From positions 62,001 to 126,000 of the forward strand of contig NZ_VUJV01000009.1 of NCBI RefSeq assembly GCF_008373755.1: a stretch of DNA of 64,000 nucleotides, in the 5' to 3' direction. Origin of the DNA: Nocardioides humilatus (GTDB lineage: Bacteria > Actinomycetota > Actinomycetes > Propionibacteriales > Nocardioidaceae). The translations under genes and the position numbers were made by a program. Under the pieces are notes generated by a model, which was given only the letters and a program-made list of their open reading frames with translations, made no database searches and was not told where the DNA came from. This document shows positions 8,633-18,660 of the stretch, piece after piece (position 1 is the stretch's first letter; every line of letters begins with the position of its first letter).

Positions 8633-9913
8633 GTGAGTGGTCCCACCGACGTCCGGCCTGCCTGGACCCCGTGGCGCACCGTCTTCGCGTTCGGCCTGGT
8701 CAGCATGGCCGCCGACATGGTCTACGAGGGCATGCGGGCCACAGCCGGCCCCTTCCTCGGCACGCTCGGTGCCTCGGCGTTCACGGTCGGGCTCGTCACG
8801 GGTGCGGGCGAAGCGGTCGCGCTGATGCTGCGGCTCGCCACCGGCGCGTGGGCCGACCACAGCGGTCGCCACTGGCGGCTGACCGTCATCGGCTACGGCA
8901 TGACCGCGGTCTGCGTGCCGCTCCTCGCGGTGACCCCGTTCATCGGAGGGATCGGCCTGGCTGCAGCGTCGGCCCTGATCCTGTTGGAGCGCACCGGCAA
9001 GGCGGTCCGGTCGCCCTCGAAGTCCGCGCTCCTCGCCCGGATGGCGACGGCGACAGGTCGCGGCAAGGGCTTCGCGGTCCACAAGGCGATGGACCAGGTG
9101 GGCGCCTTCGGCGGTCCGCTGCTCCTCGCCGGATCGGCCGCGCTGACGGGCGTCCTGTGGCCGGGCTACGCGCTCCTTGCCATCCCCGGTGCCGCGGCGA
9201 TGCTGCTCCTCGCCCAGCTGCGACGGCGGGTGCCGTCGGTCGCCGAGCCCGACCCCGAGGACGGTCCGGAGCCGGCGCGCGGAGCAACGGGCGGCCTGCG
9301 CGCATCGCTCGGCGTCGACCTGCCCGGCACCTTCCACCTCTTCTCGCTCTCGGCCGCCCTGACCACCGCCGGCCTGATGACCTTCGGCGTGATCTCTTAT
9401 CGCTTTGTCGACATAGGGCTGATCTCCCTGGCAGCCGTCCCGCTCGTCTACGCGCTCGCGATGGCGGTCGAGGCCGTCGCCGCGCTCGCGACCGGTGGCC
9501 TCTTCGACCGCTGGGGTGGCCGGGTGCTGCTCGGCGTGCCGTTCCTCGTGGCCGCGGTGCCGCTCTGTGTCTTCGCCGACCAGCTGTGGCTGGTGCTCGT
9601 CGGGGTGGTCGTCTGGGGTGTCGCCTACGGCATCCAGGACTCCACCGTGAAGGCCTACGTCGCCGACCTGGTCCCCGCGCGGCGGCGGGCGACGGCGTAC
9701 GGCGTCTTCGCGGCCGTGCAGGGCGTCGGCGCTCTCGTCGGCGGTGGTGTCGCCGGTGCGCTGGTGACGCACCACGTCGGCCTGCTCGCTGTGCTGGTCG
9801 GCGTGGTCCAGGCGCTGGCGATCATCCTGCTCGCGGTGACCGTCGTCAGGCAGCCGGGCGCTCGACCCCCGGCGCCAGCAGCGGCCGGGCCATCGCCCAC
9901 GTCGCCTCGCTGA
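8633..9913 (+). CDS. Major facilitator superfamily transporter
   Basis: A polytopic protein of about 426 residues, with roughly twelve hydrophobic segments and MFS loop motifs such as GAWADHSGRHWRLT near residue 73 and DRWGGRVLLGVPF near residue 292. Start choice: the GTG at 8633 has AGGA nine bases upstream. Another in-frame GTG at 8615 has no visible ribosome site. The cargo is unknown. Its last 68 bp overlap the end of the thioesterase gene on the other strand, an unusually long tail-to-tail overlap. Confidence 0.85.
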   Translation: MSGPTDVRPAWTPWRTVFAFGLVSMAADMVYEGMRATAGPFLGTLGASAFTVGLVTGAGEAVALMLRLATGAWADHSGRHWRLTVIGYGMTAVCVPLLAVTPFIGGIGLAAASALILLERTGKAVRSPSKSALLARMATATGRGKGFAVHKAMDQVGAFGGPLLLAGSAALTGVLWPGYALLAIPGAAAMLLLAQLRRRVPSVAEPDPEDGPEPARGATGGLRASLGVDLPGTFHLFSLSAALTTAGLMTFGVISYRFVDIGLISLAAVPLVYALAMAVEAVAALATGGLFDRWGGRVLLGVPFLVAAVPLCVFADQLWLVLVGVVVWGVAYGIQDSTVKAYVADLVPARRRATAYGVFAAVQGVGALVGGGVAGALVTHHVGLLAVLVGVVQALAIILLAVTVVRQPGARPPAPAAAGPSPTSPR

Positions 9914-10283
9914 ACGGCGCCGGGCGCAGGGTCTCGCTGTCGAGGTTGACGACGACCCGATGGCCGTCGGCATGGAGCACGGAGTGGTCAGCCGAGAGCA
10001 CCTCGAAGCGGTAGGTGACGCTGGTGCGACCGGCCCGCTCGACCCAGAGACGTACGTCGACGTCGGTGATCCCGACGACCGGCTGGTGGTAGGTCAAGGA
10101 GAGCTCGCGGATCACCAGCACCGAGTCCGCCGGGTCGAGCACCCAGCCGGCGTCGGCCCAGAAGTCGATGACGGCGTTGTCGAAGAGCAGGGCGTAGCGG
10201 GCGTGGTGGAGCATCCCGAAGCCGTCGAGGTCGTCGAGATAGATCCGCTTGCGGATGAGGATGCCGGCGCTGGTGTCGGGCAT
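9846..10283 (-). CDS. Acyl-CoA thioesterase (4HBT hot-dog family)
   Basis: A 145-residue single hot-dog domain protein that should hydrolyse acyl-CoA thioesters. The signature is YLDDLDGFGMLHHARYALLFDNAVIDFW, containing the helix and active-site Asp/His region of 4-hydroxybenzoyl-CoA thioesterase relatives. A good ribosome site (AGGAG, 7 bases spacing) fixes the ATG at 10283. A longer frame reaching 10751 runs antisense to the TetR gene and is not credible. It is divergent from a TetR regulator at 10380, with two repeated sequence blocks between, and is probably regulated by it. Confidence 0.88.
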   Translation of the reverse strand: MPDTSAGILIRKRIYLDDLDGFGMLHHARYALLFDNAVIDFWADAGWVLDPADSVLVIRELSLTYHQPVVGITDVDVRLWVERAGRTSVTYRFEVLSADHSVLHADGHRVVVNLDSETLRPAPFSEATWAMARPLLAPGVERPAA

Positions 10284-10310
10284 GGCGCGCTCCTGGAGAT
10301 ATACGTGCGA

Positions 10311-10380
10311 TCGGTCGTTTAGTTCTGTCCAAGGTACGCCGCCTCGATCTTTACGTCCAGTCGGTCTTATAGTTGTGTCG
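10311..10380. promoter_or_regulatory. Paired 20-bp direct repeats in thioesterase/TetR promoter region
   Basis: Two blocks, 10311-10330 and 10361-10380, share 16 of 20 bases, begin TCGGTC and carry AGTT then TGTC. They are spaced exactly 50 bp, nearly five helix turns. The second contains TATAGT (10368-10373), a -10 candidate placed so that transcription would start at or next to the GTG at 10380, giving a leaderless message. Binding of the TetR product to both would explain mutual control. This is inferred. Confidence 0.5.
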
Positions 10381-10985
10381 TGACTCACGCGCCCCCCACC
10401 GACGGCCGCCGCGCGCGCGGCGATGTCACCCGGAAGCGAGTGGCCCGCGAGGCCGCGATGATCGCGACCGTCAGCGGACTCGACTCGATCACCGTCGGCA
10501 CGCTCTCGGAGCGCACGGGCGTCAGCAAGAGCGGCATCCTCACCGTCTTCGGCAGCCGCGAGGCCATCCAGGTGGCGGCTGTCGCCGAGGCGCGACGGAT
10601 CTACCAGGAGGTCGTGATCGCGCCGGTCTGGGACGAGCCGGCGGGCGCCGTACGACTCCGCGCGTTGCTCGAGTCGTGGGTCGCGTACCTCCAGGCCGGC
10701 GTCTTCCCGGGCGGCTGCTTCATCGCCGCGACGTCCGTCGAGTACGGCCATCGCAGCGGCCCGGTCGCTGATGCCGTGAGACGGCTCAAGCAGGAGTGGA
10801 TCGACCTCCTCGAGTCCGAGCTGACCATCGCCGGCTCGGCCGCGCCGGGCGACGACGCCTTCCGGATCGACGCCTACCTCAACGCCGGCAACGTCCAGGA
10901 CCAGCTGACCTGTGCGGGGGGCACGTCAGACTGGGCAGGGACGGAGCGGGCCGCTCGGCTCGCGCTCGCCGTCATCCCTGACTGA
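10380..10985 (+). CDS. TetR family transcriptional regulator
   Basis: A 201-residue regulator. The N-terminal HTH spans about residues 20-70, with GVSKSGILTVFGSREAIQ as its recognition part. The C-terminal domain is helical with cysteines at GGCF and LTCAGG. It resembles the TetR subgroup having a 'TetR_C' domain with GGCFI. It starts with GTG immediately downstream of a -10-like sequence, so the mRNA may be leaderless. It faces a thioesterase gene and is followed closely by a SnoaL-like gene, the two most likely targets. The ligand may be an acyl-CoA, by context only. Confidence 0.87.
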   Translation: MTHAPPTDGRRARGDVTRKRVAREAAMIATVSGLDSITVGTLSERTGVSKSGILTVFGSREAIQVAAVAEARRIYQEVVIAPVWDEPAGAVRLRALLESWVAYLQAGVFPGGCFIAATSVEYGHRSGPVADAVRRLKQEWIDLLESELTIAGSAAPGDDAFRIDAYLNAGNVQDQLTCAGGTSDWAGTERAARLALAVIPD

Positions 10986-11001
10986 GAACGAGGAGAACCA
11001 C

Positions 11002-11388
11002 ATGCAGGAGTTCCGTGCGGCGGTCGAGGCCGGCGACACCGACGCGATGGCAGCCTGTCTCGCCGACGACGTGACCTTCACCAGCCCGGTCGCCTTCAAG
11101 CCCTACGAGGGCAAGGCGATCACCGCGGCGATCCTGCGGGGCGTCTTCCGGGTCTTCGAGGACTTCCGCTACGTGCGGGAGATCAACGACGGCGACCACC
11201 AGGTGCTGGAGTTCGAGGCGACGGTCGACGGCAAGGCCATCAACGGCGCCGACTTCATCCACGTCGACGCGACCGGACTGATCGACGACTTCAAGGTCAT
11301 GGTGCGACCGCTCTCGGCCGCCAACGCCCTGTCCGCGCGGATGGGTGCCCAGTTCGAGCAGATCGCCGCCGAGGCTGCCGCCGGCTGA
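11002..11388 (+). CDS. SnoaL-like / NTF2-fold protein
   Basis: A 128-residue protein of the NTF2-like cone fold: EFRAAVEAGDTDAMAACLADDVTFTSPVAF at the start, DGKAINGADFIHVDATGLIDDFKVMVRP toward the end. Such proteins act as cyclases, isomerases, hydrolases or ligand carriers. The start is fixed by AGGAG at 10991, six bases before the ATG. The preceding TetR stop is only 17 bp away, so both are probably on one transcript. The catalytic residue cannot be assigned; the function is unknown. Confidence 0.75.
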   Translation: MQEFRAAVEAGDTDAMAACLADDVTFTSPVAFKPYEGKAITAAILRGVFRVFEDFRYVREINDGDHQVLEFEATVDGKAINGADFIHVDATGLIDDFKVMVRPLSAANALSARMGAQFEQIAAEAAAG

Positions 11389-11413
11389 TGCTTTCCGGTT
11401 GATGCGCCGACAC

Positions 11414-11490
11414 ACGGACGTACCAAAGTCCGGGTGGGGTTCGGTGCTGAGCGTGGCGCGCCGGACCGGAAACGACTTTGGTACGTCCGT
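11414..11490. repeat. Extragenic long inverted repeat (17-bp perfect arms)
   Basis: The arms 11414-11430 and 11474-11490 are perfectly complementary (ACGGACGTACCAAAGTC and its reverse complement) around 43 bases. It lies at the ends of two convergent genes. There is no U-tract, so it is not a classical terminator, but the hairpin could end or protect both transcripts. Confidence 0.7.
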
Positions 11491-11507
11491 CTGCGGTGGT
11501 CGTCCGC

Positions 11508-11765
11508 CTACTGCGCGCCGACGAGGTAGCGGGAGACGAAAGCGTCGACGGGGATCGTCACCACGCGCCCGTCAAGGGTGTGGCCGATCGCGACGTCCCG
11601 ACTGATGCGCCAGACGTAGCGGTATCCGTCGGCGAGGAACCGGGCGTTGACCTCCGGGCTGGCGTCCATACGAATGCCGAGGCGCCAGCGGCGGCGAAGA
11701 GCCCAGTCGTCGAAAGCGCGGCGGCGACCAGCGGGGAGGAGAAGACGCAGGGTGCGAGTGAGCAT
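11508..11765 (-). CDS. Small hypothetical protein, 85 residues
   Basis: A short basic protein with an arginine-rich first half (RTLRLLLPAGRRRAFDDWALRRRW is its opening flavour) and a compact C-terminal half with beta-strand-like segments. It has an amphipathic N-terminus but no signal peptide. The sequence composition looks coding, unlike the overlapping frame on the other strand. I do not recognise the family. An AGG lies about ten bases before the ATG. It stands alone between an extragenic palindrome and a PhzF gene. Confidence 0.55.
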   Translation of the reverse strand: MLTRTLRLLLPAGRRRAFDDWALRRRWRLGIRMDASPEVNARFLADGYRYVWRISRDVAIGHTLDGRVVTIPVDAFVSRYLVGAQ

Positions 11766-11858
11766 GACGGTGCCTTTCAGGAAGCTGACGGCCCGTATCG
11801 GGCTGTCATTGGCAGCGCGTGCTCATGGGTCGAACTCTAGCGGCGGGCGCCACTCTTC

Positions 11859-12698
11859 TCAGAGATTGAGCTCTCCGACGATCGTGGTGACGGTGGCGCC
11901 ACCGATCCAGATCGTGCCGCCCGCCTCGGCGGTGTCGGTGTCGACGTGGACCCGACCTGCGCGTCCCAGAGCGGTGCCCTGGGCAGCGACGTAGGACGGG
12001 GGCAGGGTGCCGTTGCCGGTGAGCCACTGAGCGAGTCCGGCGTTGAGGGAGCCGGTGACCGGGTCCTCGGGGATGCCGGCGTCGGGGGCGAAGCCGCGCA
12101 CCTCCGCCTGGACTTCGCCGCCGTCGGCGTAGATCGCGACCACGCCGATGTCGAGGCCGTCGAAGCCCCCGAAGTTGGGGCTCAGCGCGAGCACGGCCTC
12201 CGCGTCCCGCAGGAGTACGGCGACCCAGCCCGCCCCGTTGTCGACCCACTGGCTGTCCACGACGTCGTCGCGGTGGATGCGGAGGGCGCGCACGACCCGG
12301 CCGAGGTCATCGTCGGTGACCGGTCCGGAGCGGATCAGCGGCGGCGCAGCGAACGCGAGCCGCTCGGTGCGCCGCAGCCGCACCAGACCGACCCCGCACT
12401 CCTGCACGACCTCGGTTCCTCGGGGCGTGCCACCGTGCTCGAGCCAGGCGTGCGCCGAGCCGAGGGTCGGGTGGCCGGCGAAGGGCAGCTCGCCGCCGGG
12501 GGTGAAGATCCGGAGCCGGTAGTCGGCCTCGTCCGTGGTCGGCCGCAGCAGGAAGGTCGTCTCGGACAGGTTGGTCCACCGGGCGAAGGCGGCCATCTGC
12601 TCGTCGGTCAGGCCGTCGGCGTCGTGGACCACCGCGACCGGGTTGCCGAGCAGCGGTGTGGTGCTGAAGACGTCGACCTGGCGGAAGGGCAGGGGCAC
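11859..12698 (-). CDS. PhzF family isomerase/epimerase
   Basis: A 279-residue protein of the PhzF family (diaminopimelate-epimerase fold, two alpha/beta half-domains). The opening PFRQVDVFSTTPLLGNPVAVV, the catalytic Glu46 in NLSETTFLL, FTPGGELPFAGHPTLGSAH and the late DPVTGSLNAGLAQWL are all diagnostic. Family members isomerise small metabolites such as phenazine precursors, but most genomic copies have unknown substrates. There are no phenazine genes nearby, so a phenazine role should not be assumed. It forms no obvious operon. Confidence 0.9.
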   Translation of the reverse strand: MPLPFRQVDVFSTTPLLGNPVAVVHDADGLTDEQMAAFARWTNLSETTFLLRPTTDEADYRLRIFTPGGELPFAGHPTLGSAHAWLEHGGTPRGTEVVQECGVGLVRLRRTERLAFAAPPLIRSGPVTDDDLGRVVRALRIHRDDVVDSQWVDNGAGWVAVLLRDAEAVLALSPNFGGFDGLDIGVVAIYADGGEVQAEVRGFAPDAGIPEDPVTGSLNAGLAQWLTGNGTLPPSYVAAQGTALGRAGRVHVDTDTAEAGGTIWIGGATVTTIVGELNL

Positions 12699-12718
12699 GC
12701 CGCGACTCTATAGAGCGG

Positions 12719-13678
12719 TCAGCCCCCGAGCGGCCCGATGAACGGCAGCACCACCATGCACGGCACCGGCTGCGGGTGCGCCGGGTCGAGCGTGTTGAGC
12801 ACGAGCTGCGCGCCGACCGGGTCGGACGCGATCTCGAAGTGCTCGGAGAAGTCGGTCTTGCAGTAGTCCTGGACGACCAGGTTGCGCATGCCCGGCTCGC
12901 TGCCGCTGGTGTAGGGCCGCACGAGCTCGTCGTACTTGGTCATGATGTTGGTGTACTCGATGTTGCCGACCAGGAGCCCGCCTTCGCGCAGCCGCGCGAG
13001 GAACTGCGACTCGTTGCCCATCTGGACGCACGCGGCGCACACGGGGAAGTCGTCCTCCGCGATGCCGAAGCCCTTGGCGATCATCGAGAGCGGCATCGTC
13101 CCCTTGGTGCCGTGCCACAGCGGGGCGAGCGAGATGTACTTCTTGATCTTCGACGCGCCGCCGAGGAACTTCGCGTAGTACTCCGGCATGAACGTGCCCT
13201 GCGAGTGGCCGATGATGTCGACCTTGCGCGCGCCGGTGGCGGCGAGCACCTGGTCGACGAACACCTTCAGCTCCTGGGCGCTGTCCTTGATGTTGCCGAG
13301 GCCGCCGAACTGGTTGATCGGCGGCGGGGTGCCGGCGATGACGCCGTAGTTGAGCGAGTAGACGCAGTAGCCGTTGTTCTTCAGCAGCGGCGAGTAGGCC
13401 TGCCAGTTGGTGTTCTTGTTGCCGAGCGTGCCGTGGACGAGGACGACCGGCCGCGGGTGCGCGGCGGTGGGCCGGCAGGTCCAGTCGTTGCCGCCCGGCG
13501 GGTCGGCGTCGAGCTTGGCGCCCGCGGCGATCGCGCCGAGGAGGAAGTTGTAGTTGACCGGCAGGTCCCCAGCGCCGTCCTCAGCGTGGCCGGCCGGGGC
13601 GGCGCCCAGGGTCGCGGTGAGTCCGACGAGTGCGGCGCCGGCGGCGATCAGTGAACGTACGGCGTGGCTTCGACGCAT
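12719..13678 (-). CDS. Secreted lipase (class 2 / triacylglycerol lipase-like)
   Basis: A 319-residue alpha/beta hydrolase with an N-terminal signal peptide (RRSHAVRSLI, then a hydrophobic alanine-rich stretch, cut near GHAED). VVLVHGTLGNKNTNW is the oxyanion region at about residues 79-92. The nucleophile is Ser159 in GHSQG. The catalytic Asp and His fall in the C-terminal third (SDPVG and the DPAHP region are candidates). Cysteines suggest disulfides outside the cell. The likely role is hydrolysis of lipid esters. A box resembling the KstR operator is 28 bp upstream, hinting at control with lipid or sterol use. Confidence 0.88.
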   Translation of the reverse strand: MRRSHAVRSLIAAGAALVGLTATLGAAPAGHAEDGAGDLPVNYNFLLGAIAAGAKLDADPPGGNDWTCRPTAAHPRPVVLVHGTLGNKNTNWQAYSPLLKNNGYCVYSLNYGVIAGTPPPINQFGGLGNIKDSAQELKVFVDQVLAATGARKVDIIGHSQGTFMPEYYAKFLGGASKIKKYISLAPLWHGTKGTMPLSMIAKGFGIAEDDFPVCAACVQMGNESQFLARLREGGLLVGNIEYTNIMTKYDELVRPYTSGSEPGMRNLVVQDYCKTDFSEHFEIASDPVGAQLVLNTLDPAHPQPVPCMVVLPFIGPLGG

Positions 13679-13706
13679 GGTGGTTTCCTCCCGGGTGCTC
13701 CGGGAC

Positions 13707-13720
13707 GATAACGCGTTCTA
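13707..13720 (-). promoter_or_regulatory. KstR-like box upstream of lipase
   Basis: Read toward the lipase gene the 14-mer is TAGAACGCGTTATC, fitting the mycobacterial KstR pattern TnnAACnnGTTnnA except at the last position. Nearly identical 14-mers stand before the SDR at 22482 and the P450 at 48200. The regulator itself is not in the window. Confidence 0.45.
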
Positions 13721-13744
13721 GGTGGGTGGGGTCACGGTGTCCGG

Positions 13745-14245
13745 TCAGCGTGAGCGGTAGGCCGGCGCTCGGGCGTCGCGCTCCTCGGCCGACCGCTCGA
13801 GGAGGGGCAGCACCCGGGGAGCGACCACCGTGCCGAGCACGACGACGCTCGTCGTACGCACCACGGAGGGGGACCGGTTGAGCGCGATCAGGGTGTCCTG
13901 GAGGTCGGCGTGGGAGGTCGCGGCGACCTTGCAGAGGACGTCGGCCGTGCCGGTGGTGACGTAGGCCTCGAGGATCGTCGGCATCGCCGCGAGCTCGGGG
14001 GCGAGCTGGTCGAGCGCGCCCTGGGCGATCTCGAGGGTGACGAAGGCGGAGACGTGCTGGCCCGCGGCCTCCAGGTCGATGTCGGGTCCGTAGCCGGTGA
14101 TGACGCCGGTCGACTCGAGCCGCTGGATGCGCGCCTGGACCGTCGCGCGGGCGACCTTCGTGATGCGCGACAGCTCGAGCGCACCGGCGCGAGGATGGGC
14201 GCGCAATGCGGTGAGCAGGGCGAGGTCGAGGCGGTCGAGGTGCAT
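13745..14245 (-). CDS. Lrp/AsnC family transcriptional regulator
   Basis: A 166-residue regulator: N-terminal HTH (LDLALLTALRAHPRAGALELSRITKVARATVQARIQRLESTGVI region, residues 4-50) and a C-terminal RAM ligand-binding domain (about 65-140, with AYVTTGTADVLCKVAA). The ATG at 14245 is preferred over a TTG nine bases upstream. It is divergent from the 4-hydroxyphenylpyruvate dioxygenase gene, and in actinobacteria an Lrp protein commonly sits beside the homogentisate genes. It probably controls tyrosine breakdown in response to an amino acid. Confidence 0.88.
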   Translation of the reverse strand: MHLDRLDLALLTALRAHPRAGALELSRITKVARATVQARIQRLESTGVITGYGPDIDLEAAGQHVSAFVTLEIAQGALDQLAPELAAMPTILEAYVTTGTADVLCKVAATSHADLQDTLIALNRSPSVVRTTSVVVLGTVVAPRVLPLLERSAEERDARAPAYRSR

Positions 14246-15559
<1,314 letters not shown>

Positions 15560-15583
15560 CCGGACGAGGAGGAGAGTGGGCAC

Positions 15584-16779
15584 ATGGCGCACTACCAGCG
15601 GGTGGGCGACGTACCTCCCAAGCGGCACACGCAGCACCGTGACCCCGACGGCAACCTCTACTACGAGGAGCTGATGGGGGAGGAGGGCTTCTCCTCCGAC
15701 TCCTCGCTGCTCTACCACCGGCACGTCCCGTCGGCGATGGTCGATGCGCGGGAGTGGGAGCTCCCCGATCAGGCCACGGTGCCCAACGCACCGCTGATGC
15801 CGCGGCACCTGTCCCTGCACGACCTGTTCCCGGGTGAGGACTGGAAGGGCGTCGACGCGGTGACCGGCCGCCGCCTGGTGCTCGGCAATGGCGACGTCCG
15901 CATCAGCTACGCGGTGGTCGGCTCGACCTCGCCGCTCTACCGCAACGGGATCGGCGACGAGGTCGTTTTTGTCGAGAGCGGCCAGGCGACGGTCGAGACC
16001 GTTTTCGGCCACCTCGCCGTCGGCACCGGCGACTACGTCGTGATCCCGCGGGCGACCACGCACCGGTGGGTCGTCGGTGAGAGCACCCCGGTCCGTCTGT
16101 ATGTCATCGAGGCCAACAGCCACATCGCGCCGCCGAAGCGCTACCTGTCGCGCTACGGGCAGTTCCTCGAGCACGCGCCCTACTGCGAGCGCGATCTGCG
16201 GCTGCCGACCTTCGCCGAGCCGGTCGAAGGGACCGACGTCGAGGTGTTCATCAAGCATCGCGGTGCGGGCGCCGGTGGGCTCGCGGGGTCGGTGCACGTC
16301 GTGCCGGACCACCCGTTCGACGTCGTCGGCTGGGACGGCTGCCTCTACCCCTACGCCTTCAACGTCGACGACTTCGAGCCGATCACGGGCCGGCTGCACC
16401 AGCCGCCGCCCGTCCACCAGGTCTTCGAGGGGCACAACTTCGTGATCTGCAACTTCGTGCCGCGCAAGGTCGACTACCACCCGCTCGCGGTGCCGGTGCC
16501 CTACTACCACTCCAACGTCGACAGCGACGAGGTCATGTTCTACGTCGCCGGCGACTACGAGGCGCGCAAGGGCTCGGGCATCGGCATCGGGTCGGTCACC
16601 CTGCATCCTGGCGGCCACGCGCACGGCCCGCAGCCGAGCGCGATCGAGGCGAGCCTCGGCGCCGAGCGGTTCGACGAGCTCGCGGTCATGGTCGACACGT
16701 TCCGCCCGCTCGAGCTCGGCGAGGCCGGCCGCGCGACCGACGACGGCGCCTACGCGTGGTCATGGGCCGGAGGGCGTCG

Positions 16780-16783
<4 letters not shown>
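15584..16783 (+). CDS. hmgA: Homogentisate 1,2-dioxygenase
   Basis: A 399-residue cupin-fold iron dioxygenase that opens homogentisate to maleylacetoacetate. Key segments: YYHSNVDSDEVMFYVAGDY and TLHPGGHAHGPQPSAIEAS, holding His and Glu iron ligands. The N-terminal HTQHRDPDGNLYYEELMGEEGF is typical of the shorter actinobacterial form. Ribosome site GAGGAG precedes the ATG. The stop overlaps the GTG of the next gene. Together the three genes form the homogentisate operon. Confidence 0.95.
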
Positions 16784-17913
<1,130 letters not shown>

Positions 17914-17975
17914 CAGGTGTCCGGGCCGGGCAGACACTCGACGGAACATCCGTCCTGCTCCCGAGGGGTCTTGTC

Positions 17976-18542
17976 ATGACAGCTGTACCGCGTCGCCAGT
18001 CGCTCCCGCTTCTGGTCCTCATCCTCACCATCGTCGCCTCTGCGTGGTGGATCGCCCGACCCGCCTCGGAGGCCGCGCCGCTCCCCACCCAGTCCGCACC
18101 GCCCCAGCCGACGGTCAGCGGGGCCGGGAACATCTCGTTCTCGCTGTCGCCGAGCCTCACGGTGCCGATCACCTCGTTCCAGTTCGGTGGCGGGCGAGCC
18201 GTCTCCAGCATGGGAGAGATCAGCAACCTCTCCCTCTCGGAGGCGACCGTGACCATCGAGTCCTCGCTCACCGATCCTCGGCTCCTCGAGGCCTTGGGCA
18301 GCGGCGACAGCATCTCGACGGTCACCGTGACCAGCCCGGACGCGAGCAACGGACGGCGTAAGTGGGTGATGACCGATGTGATCATCAGCAGCGCTTCGTG
18401 GGCGCGCGGTCTCAAGGACGGCTCGATGTCCGTGTCGCTCAACTTCGGGACCATCACGTTGACCACCTACGGCAGGGCCGGCAACGTCATCAGCTCCTAC
18501 TGCGCGATCAACCGGAACAACTCTGACTGCAACGTGACCTGA
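17976..18542 (+). CDS. Membrane-anchored or secreted Hcp-fold (T6SS tube-like) protein
   Basis: A 188-residue protein with a basic start (VPRRQ) and one hydrophobic segment at about residues 9-27, then a proline-rich linker. From residue 48 it reads like an Hcp family beta barrel: ITSFQFGGGRAVSS, LSLSEATVTIESSLTDPRLLEAL, STVTVTSPD and the hallmark SVSLNFGTITLTTYG. Hcp builds the type VI secretion tube in Gram-negative bacteria. No other type VI gene is in the window and Gram-positives lack that apparatus, so this is likely an exported relative with another job. A C-terminal pair of cysteines (SSYCAINRNNSDCNVT) may form a disulfide. It stands alone after fahA. Confidence 0.72.
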   Translation: MTAVPRRQSLPLLVLILTIVASAWWIARPASEAAPLPTQSAPPQPTVSGAGNISFSLSPSLTVPITSFQFGGGRAVSSMGEISNLSLSEATVTIESSLTDPRLLEALGSGDSISTVTVTSPDASNGRRKWVMTDVIISSASWARGLKDGSMSVSLNFGTITLTTYGRAGNVISSYCAINRNNSDCNVT

Positions 18543-18609
18543 GCGGTCCTCTGCCGACCGGGGGACGAGAATCGCCCGTACTGGTGGGTGATCCGCGTCC
18601 CCCGGTGGC

Positions 18610-18615
18610 TAGAGT
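18610..18615 (+). promoter_or_regulatory. -10 candidate for the 18661 gene
   Basis: TAGAGT at this point would start transcription near 18622, giving a leader of about 40 bases with GAGAGG before the ATG. No good -35 is seen. Confidence 0.25.
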
Positions 18616-18660
18616 GGCGCGTCCGACGAGAGCGCTCCGTTCCCGTCGCGAGAGGTGGCC

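Noticed and set aside
8531-9973. 480-residue frame antisense to the MFS gene
   Set aside because: Composition is that of a mirror frame with no domains.
11478-11840. 120-residue plus-strand frame
   Set aside because: It overlaps the better-looking 85-residue minus-strand gene and the inverted repeat, and its composition is that of a shadow frame.
11859-12698. Phenazine biosynthesis gene
   Set aside because: PhzF-fold proteins are widespread with other substrates and no phz genes are present.
17976-18542. A type VI secretion gene cluster
   Set aside because: Only a single Hcp-like gene is found; there are no sheath, baseplate or ClpV genes.
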